DNA of 63,676 nucleotides from Mycobacterium sp. GTDB taxonomy: Bacteria > Actinomycetota > Actinomycetes > Mycobacteriales > Mycobacteriaceae. Numbering within the stretch: position 1 is the first letter of the stretch; each line of letters opens with the position of its first letter. Below the pieces are notes generated by a model. It ran no database searches. It saw only the letters and a list, made by a program, of their open reading frames with translations, and was not told the DNA's origin. The stretch spans positions 1 to 63,676 of the forward strand of contig NZ_VYIK01000013.1 of the NCBI RefSeq assembly GCF_008709575.1. The letters run 5' to 3'. Made by a program: the position numbers and the translations under genes. This document shows positions 36,348 to 45,946 of this stretch, one piece after another.

Positions 36348-37616
36348 ATGACGCGGGCGGACGACACTAGCGCAACCGGCGCGCATCAGGCGCGCGACTT
36401 ACTACGGGTGGCGTTCGGCCCGGCTGTGGTGGCGCTGGTCATCATCGCCGCGGTCACGTTGCTGGAGTTACTGCTGGCCAACAGCGACATGACCGGCGCC
36501 CTGGGGGCCGTCGCCAGCATGTGGCTGGGCGTGCATCTGGTGCCGATTTCGATCGGTGGCCGGGAACTGGGCGTGCTGCCGCTGCTGCCGACCATGGTGA
36601 TGGTATGGGCCACCGCGCGCACCACGGCGCAGGCCACCCGCAGCACGGCGTCCTGGTTCGTCCTGCGCTGGGTCGTTGCCTCGGCGCTGGGCGGACCGCT
36701 ACTGATCGCCGCCGTGGCGCTGGCGGTTATTCACGACGCGGCCTCGGTGGTTACCGAGCTGCAGACGCCCAGCGCATTGCGCGCCTTCGTCAGTGTGCTG
36801 GCAGTGCACGGGATCGGCGCGGTGACCGGGGTGGGCTCGCGGGTGGGCCGGCGGGCGCTGGCTGCCGCGCGACTGCCGGATTGGCTGGCCGACTCGCTGC
36901 GTGCCGCAACGGCGGGTGTGTTGGCGCTGGTGGGGCTGTCCGGGTTGGTCACCGCCGGGTCGCTGGTAGTGCACTGGGCGACGATGCATCGGCTCTACGA
37001 GATCACCGACTCGCTGTTCGGCCAACTCAGTCTCACCGTGCTGTCGGTGTTGTACGTGCCCAACGTCGTCGTCGGGACCGCAGCAGTCGCCGTGGGTTCC
37101 AGCGTCCATCTGGGTGCCGCCGCTTTCAGCGCGTTCACCGTGTTCGGCGGCGACATACCGGCGGTTCCGGTGCTGGCGGCCGCACCCAGCCCGCCGCTGG
37201 GGCCGGTGTGGGTGGCGTTGTTGATCGTCGGGGCGTCATCGGGTGTGGCGGTTGGGCAGCAGTGCGCGCGGCGGCCGCTGCCGCTGTTGCCGGCGATGGC
37301 CAAGCTGCTGACGGCTGCCGCGATGGCGGCGCTGGCGATGGCGCTACTGGGCTACGCGGCGGGCGGGCAGCTGGGCAACTTCGGCGACGTCGGGGTGGAC
37401 CAGAGCACGTTCGCGATCGCGGTGTTCGTGTGGTTCGCCGTCATCGGCGCGATCACCGTGGTGTTGGCCCGCGGAATCAGCCGTCCCCCGGCGGGCCCGG
37501 TGCCGGCCGACAGTCCGGAGGCTGCCCCGACGGTGCCGGAGGACTTCGCCGTCGACGCCACCGCCGCGGCCTCCGAAGCACCGACCGAGACCGAAGAGCC
37601 CCCGGGCTCCACCTGA
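36348..37616 (+). CDS. perM: Integral membrane protein PerM (DUF6350, Rv0955 type)
   Basis: 422 residues with about nine to ten membrane helices, starting [20 protein letters not shown], and an acidic, Pro-rich C-terminal tail of ~45 residues. It matches Rv0955, known as PerM, needed for persistence and acid/low-Mg growth of M. tuberculosis and thought to stabilise the division protein FtsB. ATG at 36348. The tail is shorter than I recall for M. tuberculosis. Downstream purN begins 21 bp after the stop. Confidence 0.92.
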   Translation: MTRADDTSATGAHQARDLLRVAFGPAVVALVIIAAVTLLELLLANSDMTGALGAVASMWLGVHLVPISIGGRELGVLPLLPTMVMVWATARTTAQATRSTASWFVLRWVVASALGGPLLIAAVALAVIHDAASVVTELQTPSALRAFVSVLAVHGIGAVTGVGSRVGRRALAAARLPDWLADSLRAATAGVLALVGLSGLVTAGSLVVHWATMHRLYEITDSLFGQLSLTVLSVLYVPNVVVGTAAVAVGSSVHLGAAAFSAFTVFGGDIPAVPVLAAAPSPPLGPVWVALLIVGASSGVAVGQQCARRPLPLLPAMAKLLTAAAMAALAMALLGYAAGGQLGNFGDVGVDQSTFAIAVFVWFAVIGAITVVLARGISRPPAGPVPADSPEAAPTVPEDFAVDATAAASEAPTETEEPPGST

Positions 37617-37637
37617 TGCTGCGGATAGGCTCGCCCT

Positions 37638-38267
37638 GTGCAGCAATCTCTTCATGTGGCCCCGGAACTACCGGCACGGGTGGTGGTCCTGGCCTCGGGT
37701 ACCGGCACGCTGCTCGCCGCCCTGCTGGACGCCGCCGCCGGGGATTACCCGGCCCGCATCGTCGCCGTCGGCGTGGACCGCGACTGCCCCGCCGTCGGCG
37801 TCGCCACCGGGGCCTCGGTGCCCACATTCACCGTACGGCTGGCCGATTGCCCCAGCCGTGAAGCCTGGGACCTGTCGCTCACCGACGCCACCGCAGCCCA
37901 TTCCCCTGACCTGGTGGTGTCGGCCGGATTCCTGAAGATCCTGGGACCGCGATTCCTCGCGCGGTTCACCGGGCGCGTCATCAACACCCACCCGGCGCTG
38001 CTGCCGGCATTCGCCGGCATGCACGCGGTGGCCGACGCCCTCGACTACGGCGTCAAGGTCACCGGGGCCACGGTGCACCTGGTCGACGCCGGCGTGGACA
38101 CCGGGCCGATCCTGGCGCAGCAAGCCGTCTCGGTGCTCGATGGCGACGACGAATCGACCCTCCACGAACGCATCAAGGTCGTCGAGCGGCAGCTGTTGGT
38201 GGACGTCGTTGCCGCGGTGGTGACTCGGGGCGTGACCTGGACCGGACGAAAGGCGACCCTCGGATGA
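37638..38267 (+). CDS. purN: Phosphoribosylglycinamide formyltransferase
   Basis: 209 residues. [18 protein letters not shown] binds the GAR phosphate, [18 protein letters not shown] contains the catalytic Asn-His pair, and [16 protein letters not shown] the catalytic Asp. It formylates GAR with 10-formyl-THF in purine synthesis. GTG at 37638. The stop overlaps the purH ATG by 4 bp (ATGA), matching Rv0956-Rv0957. Confidence 0.96.
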   Translation: MQQSLHVAPELPARVVVLASGTGTLLAALLDAAAGDYPARIVAVGVDRDCPAVGVATGASVPTFTVRLADCPSREAWDLSLTDATAAHSPDLVVSAGFLKILGPRFLARFTGRVINTHPALLPAFAGMHAVADALDYGVKVTGATVHLVDAGVDTGPILAQQAVSVLDGDDESTLHERIKVVERQLLVDVVAAVVTRGVTWTGRKATLG

Positions 38268-39856
38268 GCGCAGAAAACGGTGCAGAAAACGGTGTGGAGT
38301 CCAAACGGCCGATTCGCCGGGCACTGATCAGCGTGTACGACAAGACCGGAGTGATCGACCTCGCGCGCGGACTCCACGCGGCCGGTGTGGCCATCGTCTC
38401 GACCGGGTCGACCGCGAAAACCATTGCTGATCAAGGTATTCCGGTGACACCGGTGGAGCAGGTGACCGGGTTTCCCGAGGTGCTTGACGGCCGGGTGAAA
38501 ACCTTGCACCCTCACATCCATGCCGGTTTGCTGGCCGACCTGCGCAAGCCCGACCATGCCGCGGCGCTCGAGCGACTGGGGATCGCGGCATTCGATCTGG
38601 TGGTGGTGAACCTGTATCCGTTCACCGAAACCGTCGACTCCGGTGCCGGTACCGACGACTGCGTCGAGCAGATCGATATCGGCGGGCCGGCGATGGTGCG
38701 GGCGGCCGCCAAAAACCATGCCGGCGTGGCTGTTGTCGTCGACCCGCGCGGCTATGACGGGGTGCTGGCCGCGGTGCGAGACGGCGGATTCACCCTCGCC
38801 CAGCGCAAGAAGCTGGCGTCGTTGGCGTTTCGCCACACCGCCGAGTACGACATCGACATCGCCTGTTGGATGGAGTCGGAGCTGGCCCCCGAACAGCCGC
38901 GCACGGTGTTCCCGGGGTGGTTTGCCGGCTCGTGGCGGCGTTCGGCGGTGCTGCGCTACGGCGAGAACCCGCATCAGGGTGCCGCGCTCTACTGTGATGA
39001 CCGGGCCTGGCCGGGGTTGGCACAGGCCGATCAGCTGCACGGAAAAGAGATGTCGTACAACAACTTCACCGATGCCGACGCAGCGTGGCGGGCGGCCTTC
39101 GACCATGAGCAGATTTGCGTGGCGATCGTCAAGCATGCCAATCCGTGCGGGATCGCGATCTCGTCGGTCTCGGTGGCCGATGCGCACCGCAAGGCCCACG
39201 CATGCGACCCGCGCAGTGCATTCGGCGGCGTGATCGCGGCCAACACCGAGGTCAGTGTCGAGATGGCAGAGTATGTCAACACGATTTTCACCGAGGTGAT
39301 CGTCGCGCCGGCTTACGCGCCGGGCGCCGTGGAGGTGCTGGCAGGCAAGAAGAACATCCGGGTGCTGGTCGCCTCCGAGCCGATAGGGGTCGGCACCGAG
39401 CTGCGTCAGATCAGCGGCGGCCTGCTCCTGCAGCAACGCGACCGGCTGACCGCCCCGGGCGACAACCCGGCCACCTGGACCCTGGCCGCCGGTTCGGCGG
39501 CCAACCCGACGAAATTGGCCGACTTGGTTTTTGCGTGGCGGGCTTGCCGTGCCGTCAAGTCCAACGCAATCGTGATCGCCGCCGACGGCGCCACGGTGGG
39601 TGTCGGCATGGGTCAGGTCAACCGGGTCGATGCCGCGCGGTTGGCGGTCGAGCGCGGTGGTGAGCGGGTGCGGGGCGCGGTGGCGGCCTCGGATGCCTTC
39701 TTCCCGTTCCCCGACGGGCTTCAGACGCTGGCCGCCGCGGGCGTGAGCGCGGTCGTGCATCCCGGCGGGTCGGTCCGCGACGACGAAGTGACCGCCGCAG
39801 CGGCCGAGGCGGGGGTGACGCTGTATGTGACGGGCGCCCGGCACTTCGCGCATTGA
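38264..39856 (+). CDS. purH: Bifunctional AICAR formyltransferase/IMP cyclohydrolase
   Basis: 530 residues. The N-terminal IMP cyclohydrolase (MGS-like) domain, about 15-215, has [25 protein letters not shown] and the [13 protein letters not shown] loop. The formyltransferase domain follows with [12 protein letters not shown], the catalytic [10 protein letters not shown] and SDAFFPF. It carries out the last two steps to IMP. The stretch of about 15 acidic/Asn residues at the N-terminus is variable in mycobacteria. ATG at 38264. Confidence 0.97.
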   Translation: MSAENGAENGVESKRPIRRALISVYDKTGVIDLARGLHAAGVAIVSTGSTAKTIADQGIPVTPVEQVTGFPEVLDGRVKTLHPHIHAGLLADLRKPDHAAALERLGIAAFDLVVVNLYPFTETVDSGAGTDDCVEQIDIGGPAMVRAAAKNHAGVAVVVDPRGYDGVLAAVRDGGFTLAQRKKLASLAFRHTAEYDIDIACWMESELAPEQPRTVFPGWFAGSWRRSAVLRYGENPHQGAALYCDDRAWPGLAQADQLHGKEMSYNNFTDADAAWRAAFDHEQICVAIVKHANPCGIAISSVSVADAHRKAHACDPRSAFGGVIAANTEVSVEMAEYVNTIFTEVIVAPAYAPGAVEVLAGKKNIRVLVASEPIGVGTELRQISGGLLLQQRDRLTAPGDNPATWTLAAGSAANPTKLADLVFAWRACRAVKSNAIVIAADGATVGVGMGQVNRVDAARLAVERGGERVRGAVAASDAFFPFPDGLQTLAAAGVSAVVHPGGSVRDDEVTAAAAEAGVTLYVTGARHFAH

Positions 39857-39912
39857 ACCGGGGGACAGGGATCCGACGCGCACGAGTCCGTCCGTCGTCG
39901 TAGCGTGGAGAC

Positions 39913-41295
39913 GTGACCGCACCGACCCAGCTGCCCCGGACCCTCGGCGAACTCCGCGCGTCCGGGCACCGCGCCCGGGCAGTCAAAGCCGAAATCCGGG
40001 AAAACCTGCTGACCGCCCTGGCCGAGGGTGACGAGATCTGGCCGGGAATCCTGGGCTTCGAGGACACCGTGATCCCGCAGCTGGAGCGGGCGCTGATCGC
40101 CGGACACGACTTCGTCTTGCTCGGTGAACGCGGCCAGGGCAAGACCCGGCTGCTGCGGGCGCTGGTCGGCCTGCTCGACGAGTGGACGCCGGTGATCGGC
40201 GGCGCTGAACTCGGCGAACACCCCTACGCGCCGATCACCCCGGAGTCGATCCGGCGGGCCGCCGAACTCGGCGACGACCTGCCGGTGGCGTGGAAACACC
40301 GCAGCGAGCGCTACACCGAGAAGCTGGCCACCCCCGACACCAGCGTGGCCGACCTGGTCGGCGACATCGACCCGATCAAAGTCGCCGAGGGCCGCTCGTT
40401 GGGCGACCCGGAGACCATCGCCTACGGTCTGATCCCCCGGGCGCACCGGGGCATCGTCGCGGTCAACGAGCTGCCCGACCTGGCCGAGCGCATCCAGGTG
40501 TCGATGCTCAACGTCATGGAGGAACGTGACATCCAGGTCCGCGGCTACACGTTGCGCCTGCCGCTGGACGTCCTGGTCGTCGCGAGCGCCAACCCGGAGG
40601 ATTACACCAACCGTGGTCGCATCATCACCCCGCTCAAGGACCGGTTCGGGGCCGAGATCCGCACCCATTACCCGCTGGAGCTCGATGCCGAGATGGGCGT
40701 CATCGTCCAGGAGGCCCAGTTGAGTGCTCAGGTGCCTGATCACCTGATCGAGGTCATCGCCCGATTCGCCCGATACCTGCGCGAATCGAGCTCGGTCGAT
40801 CAACGTTCCGGGGTGTCGGCCCGCTTCGCGATCGCGGCGGCTGAGACGGTGGCGGCCGCGGCCCGGCATCGCGGCGCGGTGCTCGGCGAGACGGATCCGG
40901 TGGCCCGGGTGGTCGACCTGGGCACGGTGGTCGACGTGCTGCGCGGCAAGCTGGAGTTCGAGTCCGGCGAGGAGGGACGCGAGCAGGCGGTGCTCGAGCA
41001 CCTGCTGCGTCGCGCCACCGCCGACACCGCAGCCAAGGCGCTCGGCGGCCTCGACGTCGGCGCGCTGGTTGGCGCCGTGGCGGGGGGCGCGTCGGTGACG
41101 ACGGGGGAGCGGGTGTCGGCCAAAGATGTGCTGGCTGCGCTGCCGGAGCTGCCCGTCGTCGACGCGATCGCGCGCCGGCTGGGCGCGGAATCCGAAGGTG
41201 AGCGCGCCGCAGCGCTGGAGTTGGCGTTGGAAGCGCTGTATCTGGCCAGGCGCGTCGACAAGGTGTCCGGAGAGGGCCGAACCGTGTATGGCTGA
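39913..41295 (+). CDS. MoxR-type AAA+ ATPase, Mg-chelatase-subunit-like (Rv0958 type)
   Basis: 460 residues. The Walker A loop is LGERGQGKTRLL and a Walker B-like VAVNELPDL follows; the sensor region is VVASANPEDYTNRGR. The family is that of Mg-chelatase subunit I/MoxR ATPases, which remodel or insert cofactors into proteins together with a VWA-domain partner. Mycobacteria make no chlorophyll, so the Mg-chelatase name is only homology. GTG at 39913. The stop overlaps the VWA gene start by 8 bp, so the two are a coupled pair. Confidence 0.92.
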   Translation: MTAPTQLPRTLGELRASGHRARAVKAEIRENLLTALAEGDEIWPGILGFEDTVIPQLERALIAGHDFVLLGERGQGKTRLLRALVGLLDEWTPVIGGAELGEHPYAPITPESIRRAAELGDDLPVAWKHRSERYTEKLATPDTSVADLVGDIDPIKVAEGRSLGDPETIAYGLIPRAHRGIVAVNELPDLAERIQVSMLNVMEERDIQVRGYTLRLPLDVLVVASANPEDYTNRGRIITPLKDRFGAEIRTHYPLELDAEMGVIVQEAQLSAQVPDHLIEVIARFARYLRESSSVDQRSGVSARFAIAAAETVAAAARHRGAVLGETDPVARVVDLGTVVDVLRGKLEFESGEEGREQAVLEHLLRRATADTAAKALGGLDVGALVGAVAGGASVTTGERVSAKDVLAALPELPVVDAIARRLGAESEGERAAALELALEALYLARRVDKVSGEGRTVYG

Positions 41296-43282
41296 ATCTT
41301 TCAGGGGGCACTCGCTGCGCTACTCGGCCTACACCGGCGGGCCGGACCCGCTGGCCCCGCCGGTGGATCTGCGCGAGGCGCTCGAGCAGATCGGGCAGGA
41401 CGTGATGGCCGGGACGTCGCCGCGGCGGGCGCTGTCGGAGTTGCTGCGCCGCGGCACCAAGAACATGCCGGGTGCGGACCGGCTGGCCGCCGAGGTCCAC
41501 CGGCGCCGCCGAGAACTACTGCGCAGCAAGAACCTGGATGGCACGCTGGCACAGATCAAGAAGCTGCTCGACGAGGCGGTGCTGGCCGAGCGCAAGGAAC
41601 TGGCTCGCGCGCTCGACGACGATGCCCGTTTCGCGGAGCTGCAGCTCGACGCGCTTTCGCCGTCGCCGGCCAAAGCCGTGCAGGAGCTCTCCGAGTACAA
41701 CTGGCGCAGCGGCGCTGCCCGCGAATCCTACGAGCAGATCAAGGATCTGCTGGGTCGAGAGCTGCTCGACCAACGTTTCGCCGGAATGAAGCAGGCGCTT
41801 CAGGGCGCTACCGACGAGGACCGCCGGCGGGTCACCGAGATGCTCGACGACCTCAACGATTTGCTGGACAAGCACGCCCGCGGCGAAGACACCCAAGACG
41901 ATTTCGACGACTTCATGGCCAGGCACGGCGAGTTCTTTCCGGAAAACCCCCGCGACATCGACGAGCTGCTGGATTCGCTGGCCAAGCGGGCCGCTGCCGC
42001 GCAGCGCTTCCGCAACAGCCTGAGCCCCGACCAGCGTGCCGAATTAGATGCTTTGGCGCAGCAGGCATTCGGGTCACCGGCGTTGATGCAGTCATTGAAT
42101 CGCTTGGACGCCCACCTGCAGGCGGCCCGGCCTGCCGAGGACTGGGCGGGGTCGGCGCAATTCTCCGGCGACGACCCGCTGGGCCTGGGCGAAGGCACGC
42201 AGGCACTGGCCGACATCGCCGAACTGGAGCAGCTGGCCGAGCAGCTCTCGCAAAGCTATCCGGGCGCGACGATGGACGACGTCGACCTGGACGCGTTGGC
42301 CCGCCAACTCGGTGACCGCGCCGCCGTCGACGCCCGGACATTGGCCGAGCTGGAACGAGCGCTGCTGCACCAGGGTTTTTTGGACCGGGGCAGCGACGGT
42401 CAGTGGCGGCTGTCCCCCAAGGCGATGCGCCGGCTCGGCGAGACCGCACTGCGTGATGTGGCACAGCAGCTCGCGGGTCGGCGCGGGGAGCGCGACCACC
42501 GCCGCGCCGGCGCCGCCGGTGAGCTGACCGGCGCCACCCGGCCCTGGCAGTTCGGTGACACCGAGCCGTGGAATGTCACCCGCACGCTGACCAACGCCGT
42601 ACTGCGGCAGGCCGGCACTGCCAGTCTGGCCGCCCCGGCCGGTCCGATTCAGATCACCGTGGACGACGTCGAGATTTCCGAGACCGAGACGCGCACGCAG
42701 GCGGCGGTCGCGTTGCTCGTGGACACCTCGTTTTCGATGGTGATGGAGAACCGCTGGCTGCCCATGAAGCGAACGGCGCTGGCGCTCAATCACCTCGTGA
42801 GCACCCGGTTCCGCTCGGATGCGTTGCAGATCATCGCATTCGGCCGTTACGCACGAGTTTTGACGCCGGCCGAGCTGGCGGGCCTGGAAGGCGTGTACGA
42901 GCAGGGCACCAATCTGCATCATGGGCTGGCGCTGGCCGGACGGCACTTGCGCCGACACCCCACCGCGCAGCCGGTTGTGCTGGTGGTCACTGACGGCGAG
43001 CCGACCGCGCACCTCGAAGACGCCGACGGCGGCGGGTCGGAGGTGTTTTTCGACTACCCGCCGCATCCTCGAACCATCGCCCACACGGTGCGCGGATTCG
43101 ATGACATGGCCCGGCTGGGCGCGCAGGTGACGATCTTCCGGCTGGGTAGCGACCCCGGCCTGGCGCGGTTCATCGACCAGGTCGCCCGCCGTGTCGAGGG
43201 CCGGGTCGTGGTTCCCGATCTCGACGGGCTGGGCGCGGCGGTGGTCGGCGACTATCTGCGATCCCGTCGCCGGCGGCGCTGA
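41288..43282 (+). CDS. VWA-domain protein, partner of the MoxR-type ATPase (Rv0959 type)
   Basis: 664 residues. A long helical, charged N-terminal region (about 1-440) precedes a von Willebrand factor A domain at about 475-650, with an intact MIDAS motif (LLVDTSFSM), a Thr in YEQGTNLHHGLALAG and the VTDGEPTAH Asp. MoxR/VWA pairs act as chaperone-like metal-dependent remodelling machines; the client here is unknown. The ATG at 41288 lies inside the ATPase gene end; the frame upstream is a shadow of that gene. A hairpin terminator follows the stop. Confidence 0.9.
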   Translation: MAESFRGHSLRYSAYTGGPDPLAPPVDLREALEQIGQDVMAGTSPRRALSELLRRGTKNMPGADRLAAEVHRRRRELLRSKNLDGTLAQIKKLLDEAVLAERKELARALDDDARFAELQLDALSPSPAKAVQELSEYNWRSGAARESYEQIKDLLGRELLDQRFAGMKQALQGATDEDRRRVTEMLDDLNDLLDKHARGEDTQDDFDDFMARHGEFFPENPRDIDELLDSLAKRAAAAQRFRNSLSPDQRAELDALAQQAFGSPALMQSLNRLDAHLQAARPAEDWAGSAQFSGDDPLGLGEGTQALADIAELEQLAEQLSQSYPGATMDDVDLDALARQLGDRAAVDARTLAELERALLHQGFLDRGSDGQWRLSPKAMRRLGETALRDVAQQLAGRRGERDHRRAGAAGELTGATRPWQFGDTEPWNVTRTLTNAVLRQAGTASLAAPAGPIQITVDDVEISETETRTQAAVALLVDTSFSMVMENRWLPMKRTALALNHLVSTRFRSDALQIIAFGRYARVLTPAELAGLEGVYEQGTNLHHGLALAGRHLRRHPTAQPVVLVVTDGEPTAHLEDADGGGSEVFFDYPPHPRTIAHTVRGFDDMARLGAQVTIFRLGSDPGLARFIDQVARRVEGRVVVPDLDGLGAAVVGDYLRSRRRRR

Positions 43283-43284
43283 TA

Positions 43285-43303
43285 GCCCGGCGACGATCCG
43301 GGC
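43285..43303. terminator. Hairpin between convergent VWA and DUF1707 genes
   Basis: GCCCGG (43285-43290) and CCGGGC (43298-43303) form a perfect 6-bp, all-GC stem with a 7-nt loop, in the 32-bp gap between two convergent stop codons. There is no long T-run, which is common for mycobacterial terminators. It could serve both strands. Confidence 0.55.
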
Positions 43304-43314
43304 GGCTGTTCGCT

Positions 43315-43920
43315 TCAGGCCTTGCGTTTCTTGCGCTTGATGCCGACCCGACCCCACAGCGAGAAGCCGCGGATCGTGACCTTCGGAGCCCCGGGCGTGC
43401 CCGAGCCGGGCACCTGCTGGTCGAAACCGCCCATGACGCCGTGGCCGTCGATCTCCACGTTGACTTCCGGCGGCAGCAGGATGGTTTGGCCGCCCATGAC
43501 CGAACACGCGCGAATCTCGACCTCGGTGGAGGTGAAATCGGCGTACCGCAGATCGATGACCCCGCCGCCGAACAGCGCGAAGGTCGTCAGTTTTTTCGGC
43601 ACATTCCACCGGCCGCGCCGCTCGAATGCGCTCATGATGGCCAGCAGCACAGTGGACGGGGCGGGTTTGCCGCCGCTGCGGCGCGGGACCACCGTCGATC
43701 CGAGCAAATCGGCCCGCAGCCGGTCCAGCTCGTCATAGGTCTTCGCCGCGTAGGCCTTGGCGAGACGGTCTTCGTATTCGCTCATCGGAAGCTGGCCCTG
43801 CGCAGCCGCGTCGGAGAGCACGTGCGCCACCTGGATACGGTCGGTGTCGTCGGCGCGCGACCATTCGTCGGGCGCGTCCCCCCGCGCGTTCGCCGCGCCG
43901 CTCTGCGCTGGATTGCTCAT
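43315..43920 (-). CDS. DUF1707 and LiaF-like domain protein (Rv0966c type)
   Basis: 201 residues. Residues about 20-75 form the DUF1707 (SHOCT-like) domain: RIQVAHVLSDAAAQGQLPMS, EYEDRLAKAYAAKTYDEL and the following helix. The C-terminal half has the beta-rich LiaF/DUF2154-like part with FGGGVIDLRYADFTSTEVEI, SVMGGQTILLPPEVNVEIDG and a basic end KRKKRKA. LiaF-like domains sense or modulate cell-envelope stress. ATG at 43920 is preferred; GTG one codon earlier is possible. Directly followed by the echA7 operon end (65 bp), where the csoR-ctpV island lies in M. tuberculosis. Confidence 0.88.
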   Translation of the reverse strand: MSNPAQSGAANARGDAPDEWSRADDTDRIQVAHVLSDAAAQGQLPMSEYEDRLAKAYAAKTYDELDRLRADLLGSTVVPRRSGGKPAPSTVLLAIMSAFERRGRWNVPKKLTTFALFGGGVIDLRYADFTSTEVEIRACSVMGGQTILLPPEVNVEIDGHGVMGGFDQQVPGSGTPGAPKVTIRGFSLWGRVGIKRKKRKA

Positions 43921-43985
43921 CACCTATGAGCCTACGACGAAGATGTTTTGCTGCAAGGCAACTTCGTCAAACCGGCTCGTCATCG

Positions 43986-44771
43986 TTACGGGGCGGCCCA
44001 GCGAGGTGGGCGTTTTTGGAGGAAGGCCAGCATGCCTTCACGGGCTTCCGCCGAGACGAACAGCTGCGCCGACTCCGTGGCCAGGCGATCGGCGTCGCGG
44101 TCGAAGCCCGCGAGAATTGCCGCGGTGGTCAGGGCTTTCGACGCTGCCAGTCCCTGCGGCGAGCCGCGGGCGATGTCGGCGACCAGCGACGTGACGGCGG
44201 CGTCGACGTCGTCGGCGGCCATCGTGACCAGTCCGATTGCCGCCGCTTGGCGCGCGTCGAATTGCTCGCCGGTCAGGTAGTAGCGCGCCGCCGCACGTGC
44301 GGACAGTTTCGGCAGCAACGTCAGTGAGATGATCGCCGGCGCCACTCCGATCCGGGCTTCGGTCAGTGCGAAGGTGCTGCGCGGACCGGCGACGACGATG
44401 TCGCACGCGCCGACCAGGCCCAGGCCGCCGGCGCGGACGTGCCCGTCGATCACGGCGATCACCGGCAGCGGCAACTCGACGATGGCGCGCAGCAGCCTGG
44501 TCAGCTCCCGGGCCCGCCCGGCGGCCATGTCGAACGGGTCCGATGCAGCCGAAGATTCGGCCAAGTCGGCGCCGGCGCAGAACGTGCCACCGGTGTGGCC
44601 CAGCACCACCACCCGCACGGCATCGTCGGCGGCTGCGTCCTGCAGCCCCTGATGCAGTTGGCTGACCAGGGTGCCCGACAACGCGTTGCGGTTGTGTGGG
44701 GAGTTCAGCGTCAGCCGCGCACAAGGCTGCCCGGTGCCCGTCGGCCCTGCGTAGTCGACCAGCCTGTCCAT
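43986..44771 (-). CDS. echA7: Enoyl-CoA hydratase EchA7-like
   Basis: 261 residues, crotonase fold. The oxyanion hole is built by GTFCAGADLAES and GHVRAGGLGLVGACDI. FALTEARIGVAPAIISL contains the acidic residue position; this segment resembles 3-methylglutaconyl-CoA and isohexenylglutaconyl-CoA hydratases (AtuE/LiuC-like) more than short-chain crotonase. It is last in a six-gene operon; its ATG overlaps the fadE12 stop by one base. Hydration of a 3-methylglutaconyl-type product of the AccA2/AccD2 carboxylase is the natural guess. Confidence 0.92.
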   Translation of the reverse strand: MDRLVDYAGPTGTGQPCARLTLNSPHNRNALSGTLVSQLHQGLQDAAADDAVRVVVLGHTGGTFCAGADLAESSAASDPFDMAAGRARELTRLLRAIVELPLPVIAVIDGHVRAGGLGLVGACDIVVAGPRSTFALTEARIGVAPAIISLTLLPKLSARAAARYYLTGEQFDARQAAAIGLVTMAADDVDAAVTSLVADIARGSPQGLAASKALTTAAILAGFDRDADRLATESAQLFVSAEAREGMLAFLQKRPPRWAAP

Positions 44772-45946
44772 CAGTAAGACCGGGGCAGTCCCAGCGAGGT
44801 CTGGGCGACGAAGTTGAGTACCATCTCCCGGCTGACCGGTGCGATCCGGAACAAGCGGGACGCGGCCAACGCCGCGGCGATGCCGTACTCCTTGGTCAAC
44901 CCGTTGCCGCCCAGCGACTGGATGGCCTGGTCGACTGCGCGCGCCGAGGCCTCACCGGCGGCGTATTTGGCCATGTTGGCGGTCTCGGCCGCACCCGCGT
45001 CGTCGCCGCTGTCGTAGAGGGTGGCGGCTTTTTGCATCATCAACTTGGCCAGCTCGATCTCGATGTAGTTCTGGGCCAATGGGTGCGAGAGGCCCTGATG
45101 GGAGCCGATCGGGACGCCCCACACGTGGCGGGTCTTGACGTAGTCGGCGGCCTTGTTGATCGCGAAGCGGCCCATGCCGACCGCGCTGGCCGCTCCCATG
45201 ATGCGCTCCGGGTTCAGCCCGGCGAACAGCTGAGCGATCGCGGCGTCTTGCGCGCCGACCAGTGCATCGGACGGCAGCCGCACGTCGTCGATGAACACCT
45301 GGAATTGGCGCTCCGGGCTGATCAGCTCCATCTCGATCGGGGTGAAGCTGAATCCGGGGGCGTCGGTGGGCACCACGAACAGCGCCGGACGCAGCTTGGC
45401 GGTCTTGGTGGTGGTCTCCTGGTAGGTGCGGCCCACCACCAGCACCGCCTGCGCCTGGTCGACGCCGGAGATGTAGACCTTCTGCCCGGATAAGATCCAG
45501 TCCGGCCCGTCACGGCGTGCGGTCGTGGTGATGTTGTGGGAGTTCGAGCCGGCGTCGGGCTCGGTGATCGCGAACGCCATCGTGATCGATCCGTCGGCGA
45601 TGCCCGGCAGCCAGCGTTGTTTCTGTTCGTCGGTGCCGAACTTGGCGATGATCGTGCCGTTGATGGCCGGCGAGACCACCATCATCAGCAGCGCACACCC
45701 CGCAGCGGCCATCTCCTCCATCACCAGCGACAACTCGTACATTCCGGCGCCGCCGCCGCCGTAGCGCTCGGGCAGGTTCACCCCGAGGAAGCCGAGTTTG
45801 CCTGCCTCGTTCCACAGCTCGTCGGTGTGCTGGTGAGCGCGGGCCTTTTCCAGGTAGTACTCCTGGCCGTAGTTGGACACCAGGGCGGCTACGGCCTTGC
45901 GCAGCGCCCGGCGCTCTTCGCTCTCGATGAAACTCGTGTCGGTCAT
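44771..45946 (-). CDS. fadE12: Acyl-CoA dehydrogenase FadE12-like
   Basis: 391 residues, acyl-CoA dehydrogenase fold. MAFAITEPDAGSNSHNI binds FAD and substrate; YISGVDQAQAVLVVGR follows; the C-terminal helix has AIQSLGGNGLTKEYGIA. A FAD-dependent alpha,beta-desaturation of a branched acyl-CoA is expected, feeding the neighbouring biotin carboxylase. ATG at 45946 overlaps the accA2 stop by 4 bp (ATGA). Rv0972c counterpart. Confidence 0.93.
   Translation of the reverse strand: MTDTSFIESEERRALRKAVAALVSNYGQEYYLEKARAHQHTDELWNEAGKLGFLGVNLPERYGGGGAGMYELSLVMEEMAAAGCALLMMVVSPAINGTIIAKFGTDEQKQRWLPGIADGSITMAFAITEPDAGSNSHNITTTARRDGPDWILSGQKVYISGVDQAQAVLVVGRTYQETTTKTAKLRPALFVVPTDAPGFSFTPIEMELISPERQFQVFIDDVRLPSDALVGAQDAAIAQLFAGLNPERIMGAASAVGMGRFAINKAADYVKTRHVWGVPIGSHQGLSHPLAQNYIEIELAKLMMQKAATLYDSGDDAGAAETANMAKYAAGEASARAVDQAIQSLGGNGLTKEYGIAAALAASRLFRIAPVSREMVLNFVAQTSLGLPRSY

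Noticed and set aside
38045..39922. 625-codon reverse-strand frame across purN/purH
   Set aside because: Antisense shadow of codon-biased genes; no motif.
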